Positions 15,966 to 24,700 of a DNA stretch of 59,029 bases are shown piece by piece. The position numbers and the translations under genes are program-made. Below the pieces are notes generated by a model, which was not told where the DNA came from, did not search any database, and was given only the letters and a program-made list of their open reading frames with translations. Position 1 is the stretch's first letter; every line of letters begins with the position of its first letter. Source of the DNA: CAYVAP01 sp964343195 (GTDB lineage Bacteria > Bacteroidota > Bacteroidia > J057); assembly GCA_964343195.1 (NCBI GenBank), contig CAYFIR010000022.1, positions 1 to 59,029 of the forward strand. The letters run 5' to 3'.

Positions 15966-17978
15966 TCAATTCATTGCGACATCTTCGGAGCTGTCTTCGC
16001 CTAGCTTCCACTTCAGTGGTCGATTGGCTCCTTCTGGCGATACCCGGATGTACCCCTGCATTTCCTGGTGAAGGGCTGAGCAGAAGTCGGTGCAGTAGAA
16101 GGGATAAACTCCCACCCGCTGAGGCTCCCACTTGAAGGTCTCGGTCTGACCGGGCATGATCAGCAATTCGGCATTATTGGCTCCCATGACGGCAAATCCG
16201 TGTGGCACGTCATAGTCCTGCTCCAGGTTGGTAACGTGGAAGTAAACCTCGTCGCCTACCTCGATTCCCTCGATGTTGTCGGGGGCAAAGTGCGAGCGAA
16301 TGGTCGTCATAAAGACGTGTACCTGATTGCCGTCGCGCTCTACCCGGGCGTCCTTTTCACGCACGGTGCGATAGGGGTGCTCGTTTTCCTCGATGGGATA
16401 GATCTTCTTCGAATTGGGCGTGATGCGATCGGCGGAGATGCCCTGCGCATAGTGTGGCTCTCCCATGGTAGGAAAGTCTGACAGCAGGCGGATCTTGTCC
16501 CCGGAGATGTCGTAAAGCTGCGCGGCGTGGGCCACTTCTGGTCCGGTAGGCAGGTAGCGATCCTTGGTAATCTTGTTCAAAGCAACCATGTACTTGCCTT
16601 CAGGATTTTTGGAGTCTCCTCCAGGGATCATCAGGTGACCGACAGAGTAGTAGCATGGAGCACGGTCCAGTACTTCCCAGGTTCCCACCTTCCACTTCAC
16701 GATCTCAGAGGAGATAAAGAAAGTGGTGTAGGCATTGCCGCGCCCGTCAAACTCGGTGTGCAATGGCCCCAGGCCCGGCTTGACCACGGTACCCGCGACT
16801 ACGTCCTCAAACTTCAGTACTGGGACTCCGTCAATGGTGGTTTCAAAGGACTCATTCTCGATGGCTTCGAGCATCTTGGTAAAAGAGTGTACCGTCAGGT
16901 CTGCGGATAGCTTGCCATTCCCCACGATGTACTCACCAGTGGGATCCACGTCCACTCCATGAGGAGACTTGGGCGTAGGCAGGAAGTAAACCAGACCAGG
17001 GCAATCTTCCGGCTTCAGCACACGTACCGTTTCTTCCATGGTAGAAGTCGCGGTGTGGGTACGCTCGTCATAGATATTGTGGGCATAGCGGGCCGGCACT
17101 TCTTCGTAGTTGCCTTGCTCGATATACTCTTCCGCTTTCTTCCAGTTGATGGCGGCGATGTAGTCCTTGTCATGCTGAGAAGCGCTTACTTCCAGCAGGG
17201 TATTTTTCTCCTCCGTGTTGTAAGAAGTGAAGAAGGTCCAGCCATGGGATTTACCCTTACCAGAGTGGGCGAGGTCATAGTCAAAAGCAGGTAACAAAAC
17301 CTGAAAGGCGATGTCCATTTCACCTGATTCGGGTTCCACACTGATATAGGTGAGCGTCCCTTTGAAGTTCTCTTCATAGCTGTCGATGGCTACGTCAGCC
17401 TGAGGGTAAGGCACGCCAAAACGGGTTCCCGCCACTACGTACTCGGTGTTTTCGGTGGTAAAGGGCGAACTGTGGTTACCACCACTATTGGGGATCTCGA
17501 TGATCTCGGCAGTCTCAAAAGTCGTCAGGTCGATGCGGGCAATCCGTGGCGTGTTGTTGCCATTGATGAATAGCCAGCGCCCGTCGGTGCTTCCGTCGGT
17601 TTGGGAGAGTTCGGGGTGGTGGCTGTCGTCCCATGGCACAAACCCAAAGGAGGTGTTGAGCATAGGCTTGGTCTCTTCGTTGAAGCCATAGCCCTTTTCT
17701 CCATCGACAGAGAAAACGGGGATGGTTTTGAACAGGCGACCAGAAGGCAGGCCATAGACGGTAACCTGACCGCTAAAGCCTCCGGACATAAAGGCGTAAA
17801 ATTCGTCGTATTCGCCAGGAGCGACATAGACGGCAGAGGCAGCATCTCCGGCGATGGAAAGGGCCCCTGACTGATTCCCCTGGTTGGAGCCGCAGCCACT
17901 AAATAGCCAACCAGCGGCGACTAATAGTAACAGGCTTCCTAAAGAGGATACTGTAATGGATTTAAGTGGAGCAAACAT
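15966..17978 (-). CDS. nosZ: Nitrous oxide reductase, clade II
   Basis: A 670-aa periplasmic enzyme that reduces N2O to N2. It begins with a Sec signal and lipobox FSGC (Cys29), not a twin-arginine signal, as in clade II NosZ. The seven-bladed propeller carries CuZ histidines, including D-x-H120-H121-P-E, NSGGNHSSP, SPHGVDVDPTG, GPLHTEF and EPHYAQ. The C-terminal cupredoxin has the CuA ligands C629, C633, H637 and M640 (CTDFCSALHQEM) with an upstream His in VPHGF. All key residues look intact. It is first in the minus-strand island; a palindromic element centred 33 nt upstream of the ATG is probably an operator. Confidence 0.97.
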   Translation of the reverse strand: MFAPLKSITVSSLGSLLLLVAAGWLFSGCGSNQGNQSGALSIAGDAASAVYVAPGEYDEFYAFMSGGFSGQVTVYGLPSGRLFKTIPVFSVDGEKGYGFNEETKPMLNTSFGFVPWDDSHHPELSQTDGSTDGRWLFINGNNTPRIARIDLTTFETAEIIEIPNSGGNHSSPFTTENTEYVVAGTRFGVPYPQADVAIDSYEENFKGTLTYISVEPESGEMDIAFQVLLPAFDYDLAHSGKGKSHGWTFFTSYNTEEKNTLLEVSASQHDKDYIAAINWKKAEEYIEQGNYEEVPARYAHNIYDERTHTATSTMEETVRVLKPEDCPGLVYFLPTPKSPHGVDVDPTGEYIVGNGKLSADLTVHSFTKMLEAIENESFETTIDGVPVLKFEDVVAGTVVKPGLGPLHTEFDGRGNAYTTFFISSEIVKWKVGTWEVLDRAPCYYSVGHLMIPGGDSKNPEGKYMVALNKITKDRYLPTGPEVAHAAQLYDISGDKIRLLSDFPTMGEPHYAQGISADRITPNSKKIYPIEENEHPYRTVREKDARVERDGNQVHVFMTTIRSHFAPDNIEGIEVGDEVYFHVTNLEQDYDVPHGFAVMGANNAELLIMPGQTETFKWEPQRVGVYPFYCTDFCSALHQEMQGYIRVSPEGANRPLKWKLGEDSSEDVAMN

Positions 17979-18000
17979 AAGATCTTGGATTAGTCAAATC

Positions 18001-18029
18001 AGAATAAAAGACTTTTTAATCTTCTATTA
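18001..18029. promoter_or_regulatory. Candidate operator 1 (nosZ side)
   Basis: AGAATAAAAGACTTTTTAAT and the following CTTCTATTA form a 29-bp element with a core dyad AAAAG-A-CTTTT (18006-18016). It matches 23 of 29 positions with the element at 18186-18214 and lies 23-51 nt upstream of the nosZ ATG. Confidence 0.6.
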
Positions 18030-18059
18030 CAAAGAAGCGCCGCCTCCCATAGACTCCAA

Positions 18060-18073
18060 ATGACTTTAGTCAA
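18060..18073. promoter_or_regulatory. Fnr/Dnr-like box
   Basis: ATGACTTTAGTCAA (reverse TTGACTAAAGTCAT) fits the Crp/Fnr pattern TTGAY-N4-RTCAA with one mismatch. It lies about 85 nt upstream of nosZ in the divergent promoter region, a sensible place for an anaerobic or nitric-oxide-responsive activator. Confidence 0.5.
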
Positions 18074-18185
18074 TTCCAGTAAAAAAGTTTTAAAATTGCC
18101 CCATATCCCCATAATAGGGAAATTAACGCCTAGCGGCCGAGCCAGTACACAAATTGAGTGGACACATATCCAAGAATATTAAAAA

Positions 18186-18214
18186 AGAATAAAAAGTCTT
18201 TTTATTTTCTATTA
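18186..18214. promoter_or_regulatory. Candidate operator 2 (rrf2 side)
   Basis: It contains AATAAAAAGTCTTTTTATT (18188-18206), a perfect 9+1+9 palindrome, followed by TTCTATTA shared with operator 1. Its centre is 51 nt upstream of the Rrf2 regulator ATG, a position that suits autoregulation. Confidence 0.6.
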
Positions 18215-18247
18215 TACTCCCTTTATTTGGGCAAAAGATCGATCGAT

Positions 18248-18673
18248 ATGTTCTCCAAAGCTTGTAGCTATGCCCTCCGTGCATGCCTGTACCTGGCGGT
18301 ACACGCCAGCGAGTCCTCCAAAATTGGGGTCAAGTCCCTGGCGGCGGAATTAAATGTACCCGTTCACTTCCTGGGTAAAATCCTCCAGGACCTGGCTCGG
18401 CAGGGACTGATCAGCTCTGTCAAAGGACCACAAGGGGGATTTTTTCTCAGCGCCAAGAACCTCGACCAGCCTCTGGCCCGAGTCGTCGTGAGTGTAGATG
18501 GACCTGCTGTTTTTACGTCCTGTGTACTGGGTTTCGACGAGTGTGGCTCAGCAAATCCTTGCTCCTTGCACAACCAGGTCTTTGCCTACAGGGAGGGCCT
18601 CAAGCGGCAAATGGAAGAGTCCACCATCGGAGAGATGGCCGCTCGGGTCAAGCGAAAAGGGGGAAAAATTTGA
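18248..18673 (+). CDS. Rrf2-family Fe-S regulator, NsrR-like
   Basis: A 141-aa winged-helix Rrf2 protein. The N-terminal FSKACSYALRACLYLAVHA and the wing SSVKGPQGGFFLSAK are typical. Three cysteines, C92, C99 and C105 (C-x6-C-x5-C), match the iron-sulfur ligands of NsrR and IscR family members. With NsrR-type spacing and a nos cluster next door, nitric oxide sensing is the likely role. I start at ATG 18248; the longer frame adds a lysine-rich N-terminus not seen in the family. It is divergent from nosZ and probably co-transcribed with the cytochrome gene. Confidence 0.85.
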   Translation: MFSKACSYALRACLYLAVHASESSKIGVKSLAAELNVPVHFLGKILQDLARQGLISSVKGPQGGFFLSAKNLDQPLARVVVSVDGPAVFTSCVLGFDECGSANPCSLHNQVFAYREGLKRQMEESTIGEMAARVKRKGGKI

Positions 18674-18728
18674 CATTCCAATCTTTTATTTCAATCCTGT
18701 TGTATTACACCCACAATACCACTTCATC

Positions 18729-19202
18729 ATGAGAAAGCTTAGCATCCTCATCATCCTCGCGTTTTTGATCGCTGCCTGTAGTAGCAATGAGAACCAGGAT
18801 TCAAATCAGGCCGATGACCAGGCCACCTCCAACCAACCCGCAGCTCCTGACGACGGAAAAGGGGTAGGAGAAATCGAGCACGTGGATCTCAATGATCCCC
18901 TCAAAGCCGAAATGGTGAGCCGGGGAGAAGGAATCTACGAAATGAAATGTGCCTCCTGCCACAAGCTCACAGGCCAGCGCGTAGTCGGACCCGGCTGGGA
19001 GGGAATCACGGAGAAGCGCAAGCCAGAGTGGATCATGAACATGATCACCAACGTCGAGGTCATGCTAGCCGAGGACTCCACCGCACAGGCGCTGCTGGAA
19101 GAATGTCTGGTGCGCATGCCCAATCAAAACCTTACCCAACAGGACGCCCGCGACGTACTGGAGTTCATGTACGCCAACGATGGGCACAAGGTAGGCGAAT
19201 AA
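18729..19202 (+). CDS. Mono-haem cytochrome c lipoprotein
   Basis: A 157-aa lipoprotein (lipobox IAAC, Cys17), an acidic low-complexity linker (about 18-55) and one class I cytochrome c domain with the haem motif C74-A-S-C77-H78 followed by KLTGQRVVGPGW. A Met in VRMPNQNLTQQDARDVLEFM is the probable axial ligand. Located between the NsrR-like regulator and the nos operon's divergent side, it could carry electrons to NosZ, in the way c-type cytochromes do in clade II clusters. That function is inferred. Confidence 0.85.
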   Translation: MRKLSILIILAFLIAACSSNENQDSNQADDQATSNQPAAPDDGKGVGEIEHVDLNDPLKAEMVSRGEGIYEMKCASCHKLTGQRVVGPGWEGITEKRKPEWIMNMITNVEVMLAEDSTAQALLEECLVRMPNQNLTQQDARDVLEFMYANDGHKVGE

Positions 19203-19215
19203 CGTACCATGCCCA

Positions 19216-19233
19216 TCAACAGTGGACTGTTGA
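19216..19233. other. 18-bp palindrome after cytochrome gene
   Basis: TCAACAGT-GG-ACTGTTGA is a perfect 8-bp inverted repeat with a 2-nt centre, 14 bp after the cytochrome stop codon and 159 bp before the next gene. No T-run follows. It could be a regulator site or a weak hairpin. The rest of the gap 19234-19391 shows nothing else. Confidence 0.4.
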
Positions 19234-19391
19234 CTATCACCCAACGTCCTACTGCCGATCTCCCAATGATTGCACTTTGACATTTCGGGGATCTGAGCCG
19301 ATTGCATTAATGATACAACTCCTGGGAGTGCACTGACCGCTGAGAGAAGTGGCTTTGCCTCCCTTATCCTCCGTCTATTCCTGTATGCCCT

Positions 19392-20672
19392 ATGAGTGAA
19401 CTCCAGCAGTCAGTCCCCAATTCAGGTAAGCGCGGGCACCGATGGTTCTGGGTGGCCCTGTTGAATTTTGTGCTTGCGGCAGTCGCCGGAATCCTCTTGC
19501 GGTATGCGTTCGTCCAGGAACTGGAGTGGATGCAGTACCGCCATTTTCAGCATGCCCATTCTCACGTGGCCATGCTGGGCTGGATTTTCCTTGGGATATA
19601 TGCCCTGGCGCTGGAGTTGTTTTTGCCGCTGGAACGGCGATCAGCCAGTCTCTACAAATGGCTGTTCCTGACGGTTCAGGTTACCGTCGTTGGGATGCTG
19701 ATCGCTTTTGCATTACAGGGTTATGCCTTCTGGTCCATTCTTTTCTCCACCCTTCACGTGGTCGCCAGCTATGTCTTCGTCCTTCGGCTCTGGCGCGACC
19801 TGAACCGTTCCTATCCTTTCCCGACCTGGTCCGTCCGATGGCTCAAATTAGCCTTGTTGCTGATGGTACTTTCAACTGTCGCGCTGTGGCTACTACCCGC
19901 CATCCTAGTGCTAATCCCAGCAAAGGGAACCTGGTATTACATGGCCATCCAGTTCTACCTGCACTTTCAACTCAATGGATGGTTTCTCTTCTCGGTTTTC
20001 GCGCTATTTTTCCGCTGGTCTGAAATACGCGGGATAAGGTTCGATGCTACAGACATGCGACGCTTTTTCTGGCTGCTACTCGGCTCCACGCTACCCACCT
20101 ATGCCCTGGCTTTGCGCTGGGCCAATCCCCTGGAGTGGCTTTTTTACATCAATGGCGTTGGGGTGCTCATCCAACTAGCTGCCCTTCTCGTCTTCTGGAA
20201 ATTTCTACGCCCTCAACTCAGCCAGCTTCGTGGTGCACTGTCCAAATGGGGCAGAATACTCATGGGGGTTACCCTGATATGTTTTTCGGCAAAAGTCCTC
20301 ATCCAGTCCGCACTTGTCGTACCCTATGTGGCGGAGGCGGCCTACACCATCCGAAACTATGTGATCGGCTTCATACACCTCATCACCCTGGGGATACTGG
20401 CCCACTTTCTCCTTGCCTTAGCAAATGAGAAAGGCTACTTCCGCGCAGGTTCCTACCTGGCGCTCTGGGGATTCAGGCTGTTCATATCTGGATTTGTGTT
20501 AAGCGAAATGATCCTTTTTTTACAGGGAAGTATGTTTTGGGCCCACCTGGGCTTTCTCCCAGGATACCACCCCCTTCTGGTGGTAGTTTCTTCTTTGCTC
20601 CTGCTGGGAGCCACCCTCCTGCTACTGGACGGAGGGAAGGAAACAGGGAACAAGGCCCTTCCCACACCTTAA
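19392..20672 (+). CDS. Polytopic His-rich membrane protein, haem-copper oxidase-like
   Basis: A 426-aa integral membrane protein with about twelve helices. It has a histidine-rich second helix, Q53-H54-A-H56-S-H58-V-A-M-L-G-W, that resembles the haem-ligand helix of haem-copper oxidase and NO reductase large subunits (HxHxxxxGW style). Other intramembrane histidines lie in FYLHFQLNGW and GFIHLITLG. It is shorter than real catalytic subunits and the CuB/FeB ligand set is not evident, so it is a distant relative at best. Location with the NsrR-like gene suggests a link to nitrogen-oxide metabolism. I do not assign a function. Confidence 0.5.
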   Translation: MSELQQSVPNSGKRGHRWFWVALLNFVLAAVAGILLRYAFVQELEWMQYRHFQHAHSHVAMLGWIFLGIYALALELFLPLERRSASLYKWLFLTVQVTVVGMLIAFALQGYAFWSILFSTLHVVASYVFVLRLWRDLNRSYPFPTWSVRWLKLALLLMVLSTVALWLLPAILVLIPAKGTWYYMAIQFYLHFQLNGWFLFSVFALFFRWSEIRGIRFDATDMRRFFWLLLGSTLPTYALALRWANPLEWLFYINGVGVLIQLAALLVFWKFLRPQLSQLRGALSKWGRILMGVTLICFSAKVLIQSALVVPYVAEAAYTIRNYVIGFIHLITLGILAHFLLALANEKGYFRAGSYLALWGFRLFISGFVLSEMILFLQGSMFWAHLGFLPGYHPLLVVVSSLLLLGATLLLLDGGKETGNKALPTP

Positions 20673-20690
20673 ATCATCAACTATCTGCGG

Positions 20691-21650
20691 ATGGCAAATC
20701 CCCCTCAACTCACCCTGCGCTTCACTATCCTGACCAGCCTGTTCATCCTGCTGGCATCCTTTACCCCGATAAAACAGACCCGACTGCCCGTTACGCTCCA
20801 CATCCTGGGCACGGTGCAGGATGCAGGCTCGCCCCACATCGGCTGCCAGCGGGACTGCTGCCGCGACCTCTTCGACCAGCCTGACCTCAACCGAATGGTC
20901 GTCTCGCTGGGCTTGGTGGACCATCGTTCTGGCGAGCGATACCTCTTCGATGCAACCCCAGACTTCCCGCGTCAGCTCCGGATGTTATCAACAGTAGCAC
21001 CTGCTGCCCAGACCAATCTTCCCGATGGAATATTCCTCACCCATGCCCACATCGGACACTATACCGGCCTGATGTATCTCGGCAAAGAAGCCATTAATGC
21101 CCCTTCCATCCCGGTATATGCCATGCCGAGGATGCTCGATTTTCTGAGTGACAATGGTCCATGGAACCAGTTGGTAAACCAGGGTAATATCCGCCTGCAC
21201 GGGCTTGAGGAGGGGATATCTATCCGCCTCAACCGCTACCTCAATGTCACCCCCATACGAGTTCCACACCGCGATGAATATTCTGAAACGGTAGGTTATC
21301 GCATAGAAGGGCCCAATCGCAGCGCTCTGTTCATCCCCGATATTGACAAATGGGACCGATGGGAACGGTCGATCGATTCCATGATTGTCACAGTAGATTA
21401 TGCCTTTTTGGACGCGACCTTCTTCAGCGGGGAAGAAATAGGCTACCGGGACATTCGCCAGATTCCCCACCCTTTTGTAATCGAAAGCCTGGAGCGTTTT
21501 GACCACCTGACTCCCGGACAGAAAAGCCGCGTCCATTTCATTCACCTCAACCATACCAATCCCCTGCTGGACACTGCCTCGCAGGCATATCAGACGGTAA
21601 TCGATGCAGGATATCAGATTGCCCAGGTGGGCCAGCAGTTTCAGCTATAG
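20691..21650 (+). CDS. PqqB-like metallo-beta-lactamase-fold protein
   Basis: A 319-aa protein with an N-terminal hydrophobic segment (10-26, signal or anchor) and an MBL fold. It has an early LGTVQDAGSPHIGC-x3-CC block that is typical of PqqB-like proteins and might hold a structural metal. The metal motif reads H118-A-H120-I-G-H123, so the Asp of the usual HxHxDH is Gly. A later FIPDIDKW and HLNHTNPLL probably complete the site. The substrate is unknown; no other pqq genes are in view. It begins 18 bp after the previous gene. Confidence 0.7.
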   Translation: MANPPQLTLRFTILTSLFILLASFTPIKQTRLPVTLHILGTVQDAGSPHIGCQRDCCRDLFDQPDLNRMVVSLGLVDHRSGERYLFDATPDFPRQLRMLSTVAPAAQTNLPDGIFLTHAHIGHYTGLMYLGKEAINAPSIPVYAMPRMLDFLSDNGPWNQLVNQGNIRLHGLEEGISIRLNRYLNVTPIRVPHRDEYSETVGYRIEGPNRSALFIPDIDKWDRWERSIDSMIVTVDYAFLDATFFSGEEIGYRDIRQIPHPFVIESLERFDHLTPGQKSRVHFIHLNHTNPLLDTASQAYQTVIDAGYQIAQVGQQFQL

Positions 21651-21663
21651 GCTGGAAAAAGAA

Positions 21664-21706
21664 AAAGGTGAGGACTCCCCAAAGGATATCCCCACCTTTA
21701 ATTTTT
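21664..21706. terminator. Bidirectional intrinsic terminator
   Basis: AAAGGTGAGGA and TCCCCACCTTT form an 11-bp stem with one mismatch, followed by AATTTTT on the plus strand and by a T-rich CTTTTTCTTTTTCC on the minus strand. It sits between convergent genes ending at 21650 and 21773 and should serve both. Confidence 0.75.
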
Positions 21707-21772
21707 CCCCGATCAGGGACGCATGACTGCTTCTTTCGTTACGGGTCCATGCTCAATGATCTCTGAGCCATG

Positions 21773-24700
21773 TCATCGCATGGCATCCTTGGGTTCAATG
21801 GATATGATGTCTATCTGACGGGTCTTGACTTCGCGGTTTAGAGCAGGAATGTCATCTCGGGTCAGTTCATACCAGATGGCCAGTTGTTCGTCGATGGCTT
21901 TGGTGACTTCCCGATAAAATGCATAAGCCTGCTCAGTGGGAGCATATTGTCCCACATTTACCAGCGATCCCAGGTGGGCCAGTTTGTTATTCAGGCGAAT
22001 GGGATAGTTGAGCGGGTCCTGTCGGCTTCGGTTCTTGGTCTGGTACAGCGCTTCTTCGACCTCGGTCATAACAGAATCAATGCGATCCGCTTCCTTTACC
22101 AGATCTTCCATGGATTCATTGTCTTTCACGCGCTCCTTGAAGGTAGCCAGTTGCTCCCTGACTTCCCGAATGTCGATGATCGCCTCGTGGGTCTCAGTCA
22201 CCTTATCCCGGATCCCGATTAGCAGATCAAACTGGGATTTTAACTCCGCCTGGGTAGCTTCTACCCTCGGGTCAGGCACAATTGAAAATGCCTGTTCCAT
22301 GGAATCCTCGCCGATATGTAGCCTTACCCTGTAGTCCCCAGGCAAGGCCATGGGACCGCTGGTATTGCCCCACCAAAGGATCATGCCAGGGAAGACAGTA
22401 GCAGGTTCGTACTCCATGTCCCAACGGAACCGATTGATGCCTGCCTCTAGGTCTTCGAAGTAGCGAGAAAATCGGCGGTTTTTGCTCGAGAAGCTGCGGA
22501 TGCTGTCACCATCAGCTTCAAAGAAGGTCAGGCGAATCTCTGTTCCCTCAGCTGGAGCTTCCTTCAGGAAGTAATGGACCAACACTCCACCCGGATGATT
22601 GGTCCCGGCGGTACGGGACGGGCGGCCCCCTCCCCCCATGCGATAGCTGTCCATCGGCTTGTATAGGAAGAATGGCTTCTCGGCCAGTTCCGCTTCCATC
22701 TGATGCAGAGGTGTCAGGTCATCGATGATCCAGAGACTGCGTCCCTGGGTCGCTGCGATCAGATTATCATCCTTGATGGTCAGGTCCGTAATCGGAACGA
22801 TGGGCAGATTCAACTGAAACGGCATCCAGTTATGTCCGTCATCAAAGGAAACATACATCCCCGTCTCAGTCCCCGCATAAAGCAATCCTTCACGTTTGGG
22901 ATCCGCTCTGACCACACGGGTGAAGTGATCATCCGAAATTCCCTTGACAATCTTCGTCCAGGTCTTCCCGTAGTCTTCGGTCTTGTAGAGATAGGGACGG
23001 TAGTCACCGGACTTGTAGGAAGTGGCTGCCACATAGGCTCCTCCCTCATGGAATGGATCGATGTCAATGCTATTGACCATGGTCCACTCAGGCATAATGG
23101 AGGTTGATGGGGTGACATTTTCCCAGTTTTCGCCTCCATCACGGGTTACATGGATCAGCCCATCGTCCGAGCCGGTCCATATGAGTCCTTCTTCAGTAGG
23201 AGACTCCGCCACTGCGAATATGGTACAATAGTATTCCACCCCGGTGTTATCCTGGGTGATGGGGCCACCTGAGGAAACCAGCTTGGCAGAGTCATTTCGG
23301 GTCAGGTCGGGCGAAATGATTTCCCAGCTTGCTCCTCCATCCGTACTCATGTGCAGGTGATTGGAGGCCGCATAAAGTTTGTTGGGATCATTGGGGGAAA
23401 ACAGAATTGGGAAGTTCCACTGAAAACGGTACTTCATTCCTTCTGCTCCATATCCCATGGGGTTATCTGGCCATACATTGACGGCCCTAGTGTTGTTGCT
23501 ACGGTGGTCCACGCGGGTCAGGAAGCCGCCATAGCTCCCACCAAATACTATTTCATTGTCCCTGGGATCCGGGGCAATGTGGGCACTTTCGCCTCCGGCT
23601 GTAGGCTCCCAGTCCCGCTCCCCGATGCTGCCACCATCTGTCCGATGTGCGATCCTCACGGTGGAGTTATCCTGCTGGGCAGCATAGATGCGATATGGAA
23701 AGTGATCATCGGTTACCACCCGATAAAACTGGGCCGTAGGCTGATTGTAGTAGGTAGACCAGTTTTCGCCTCCATCAAAGCTCACCTGAGCACCTCCGTC
23801 ATCCGCAATGATCATTCGAGTGGGATCTTCGGGCGCAATCCACAGGTCGTGGTGGTCTCCGTGAGGCGCGTTGGATGCTTCAAAAGTTTCTCCACCGTCA
23901 GTGGACTTGTGATATCGGACATTCATCACGTAGACAACATCTTCGTCCTGTGGATCGGCGTAAATGCGTGAGTAGTACCAGGCCCGCTGCCGAAGGGCGC
24001 GGCTGTCATTTACCCTTCGCCAGTCTTCGCCTCCATTTTCAGAACGGTATACTCCCCCTTTATCTGATTCGATAATGGTCCATACACGCTCCGGGTTTGC
24101 TGGCGAAACGGCTATGCCAATGATGCCCCTTGTGCCTTCAGGCAAGCCATTATCCTGATCTGTGAGCTTGATCCAGGTATCGCCTCCATCGGTGGATTTC
24201 CACAGGTCAGAACCTTCCCCACCTGACTCCAGGCTATAGGGGGTTCTGCGGATACGCCAGGTACTGGCATATAGAATCCGGGGATTGGTGGGGTCCATGA
24301 CCAGGTCAACAGCCCCGGCGTTTTCGTTGGCGAAAAGGATTTTCTCCCAGGTTTTTCCTCCGTCTTTGGAGCGATAAACCCCTCGTTCTTCCGTAGGCTT
24401 AAACAGGTCGCCCATTACTGCCGCATAGACGAGATCAGGATTTCTTGGGTGAATGCGAATGCGGGGAATGTGTCGGCTGTTTTTCAGGCCAATCGGCATC
24501 CAGGTTTTCCCTGCATCAACAGATTTCCACATACCGTAGCCGTAGGATACATTTCCGCGGACCGTTACTTCTCCTCCCCCAACGTAGATCACATTGGGAT
24601 CCCATTCGCTTACAGCGACTGCACCGATTGACCCGCCAAAATATCCGTCGGACAGGTTTTCCCAGGTTTGGCCACCGTCCTGTGTGCGCCATACGCCTCC

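Noticed and set aside
18158..18247. Longer N-terminus for the Rrf2 regulator
   Set aside because: The extra 30 residues are coded by the AT-rich operator region and do not occur in the family.
23351..23971. 206-aa plus-strand frame in the BNR gene
   Set aside because: Antisense to repeated Asp-box coding sequence, so open by composition.
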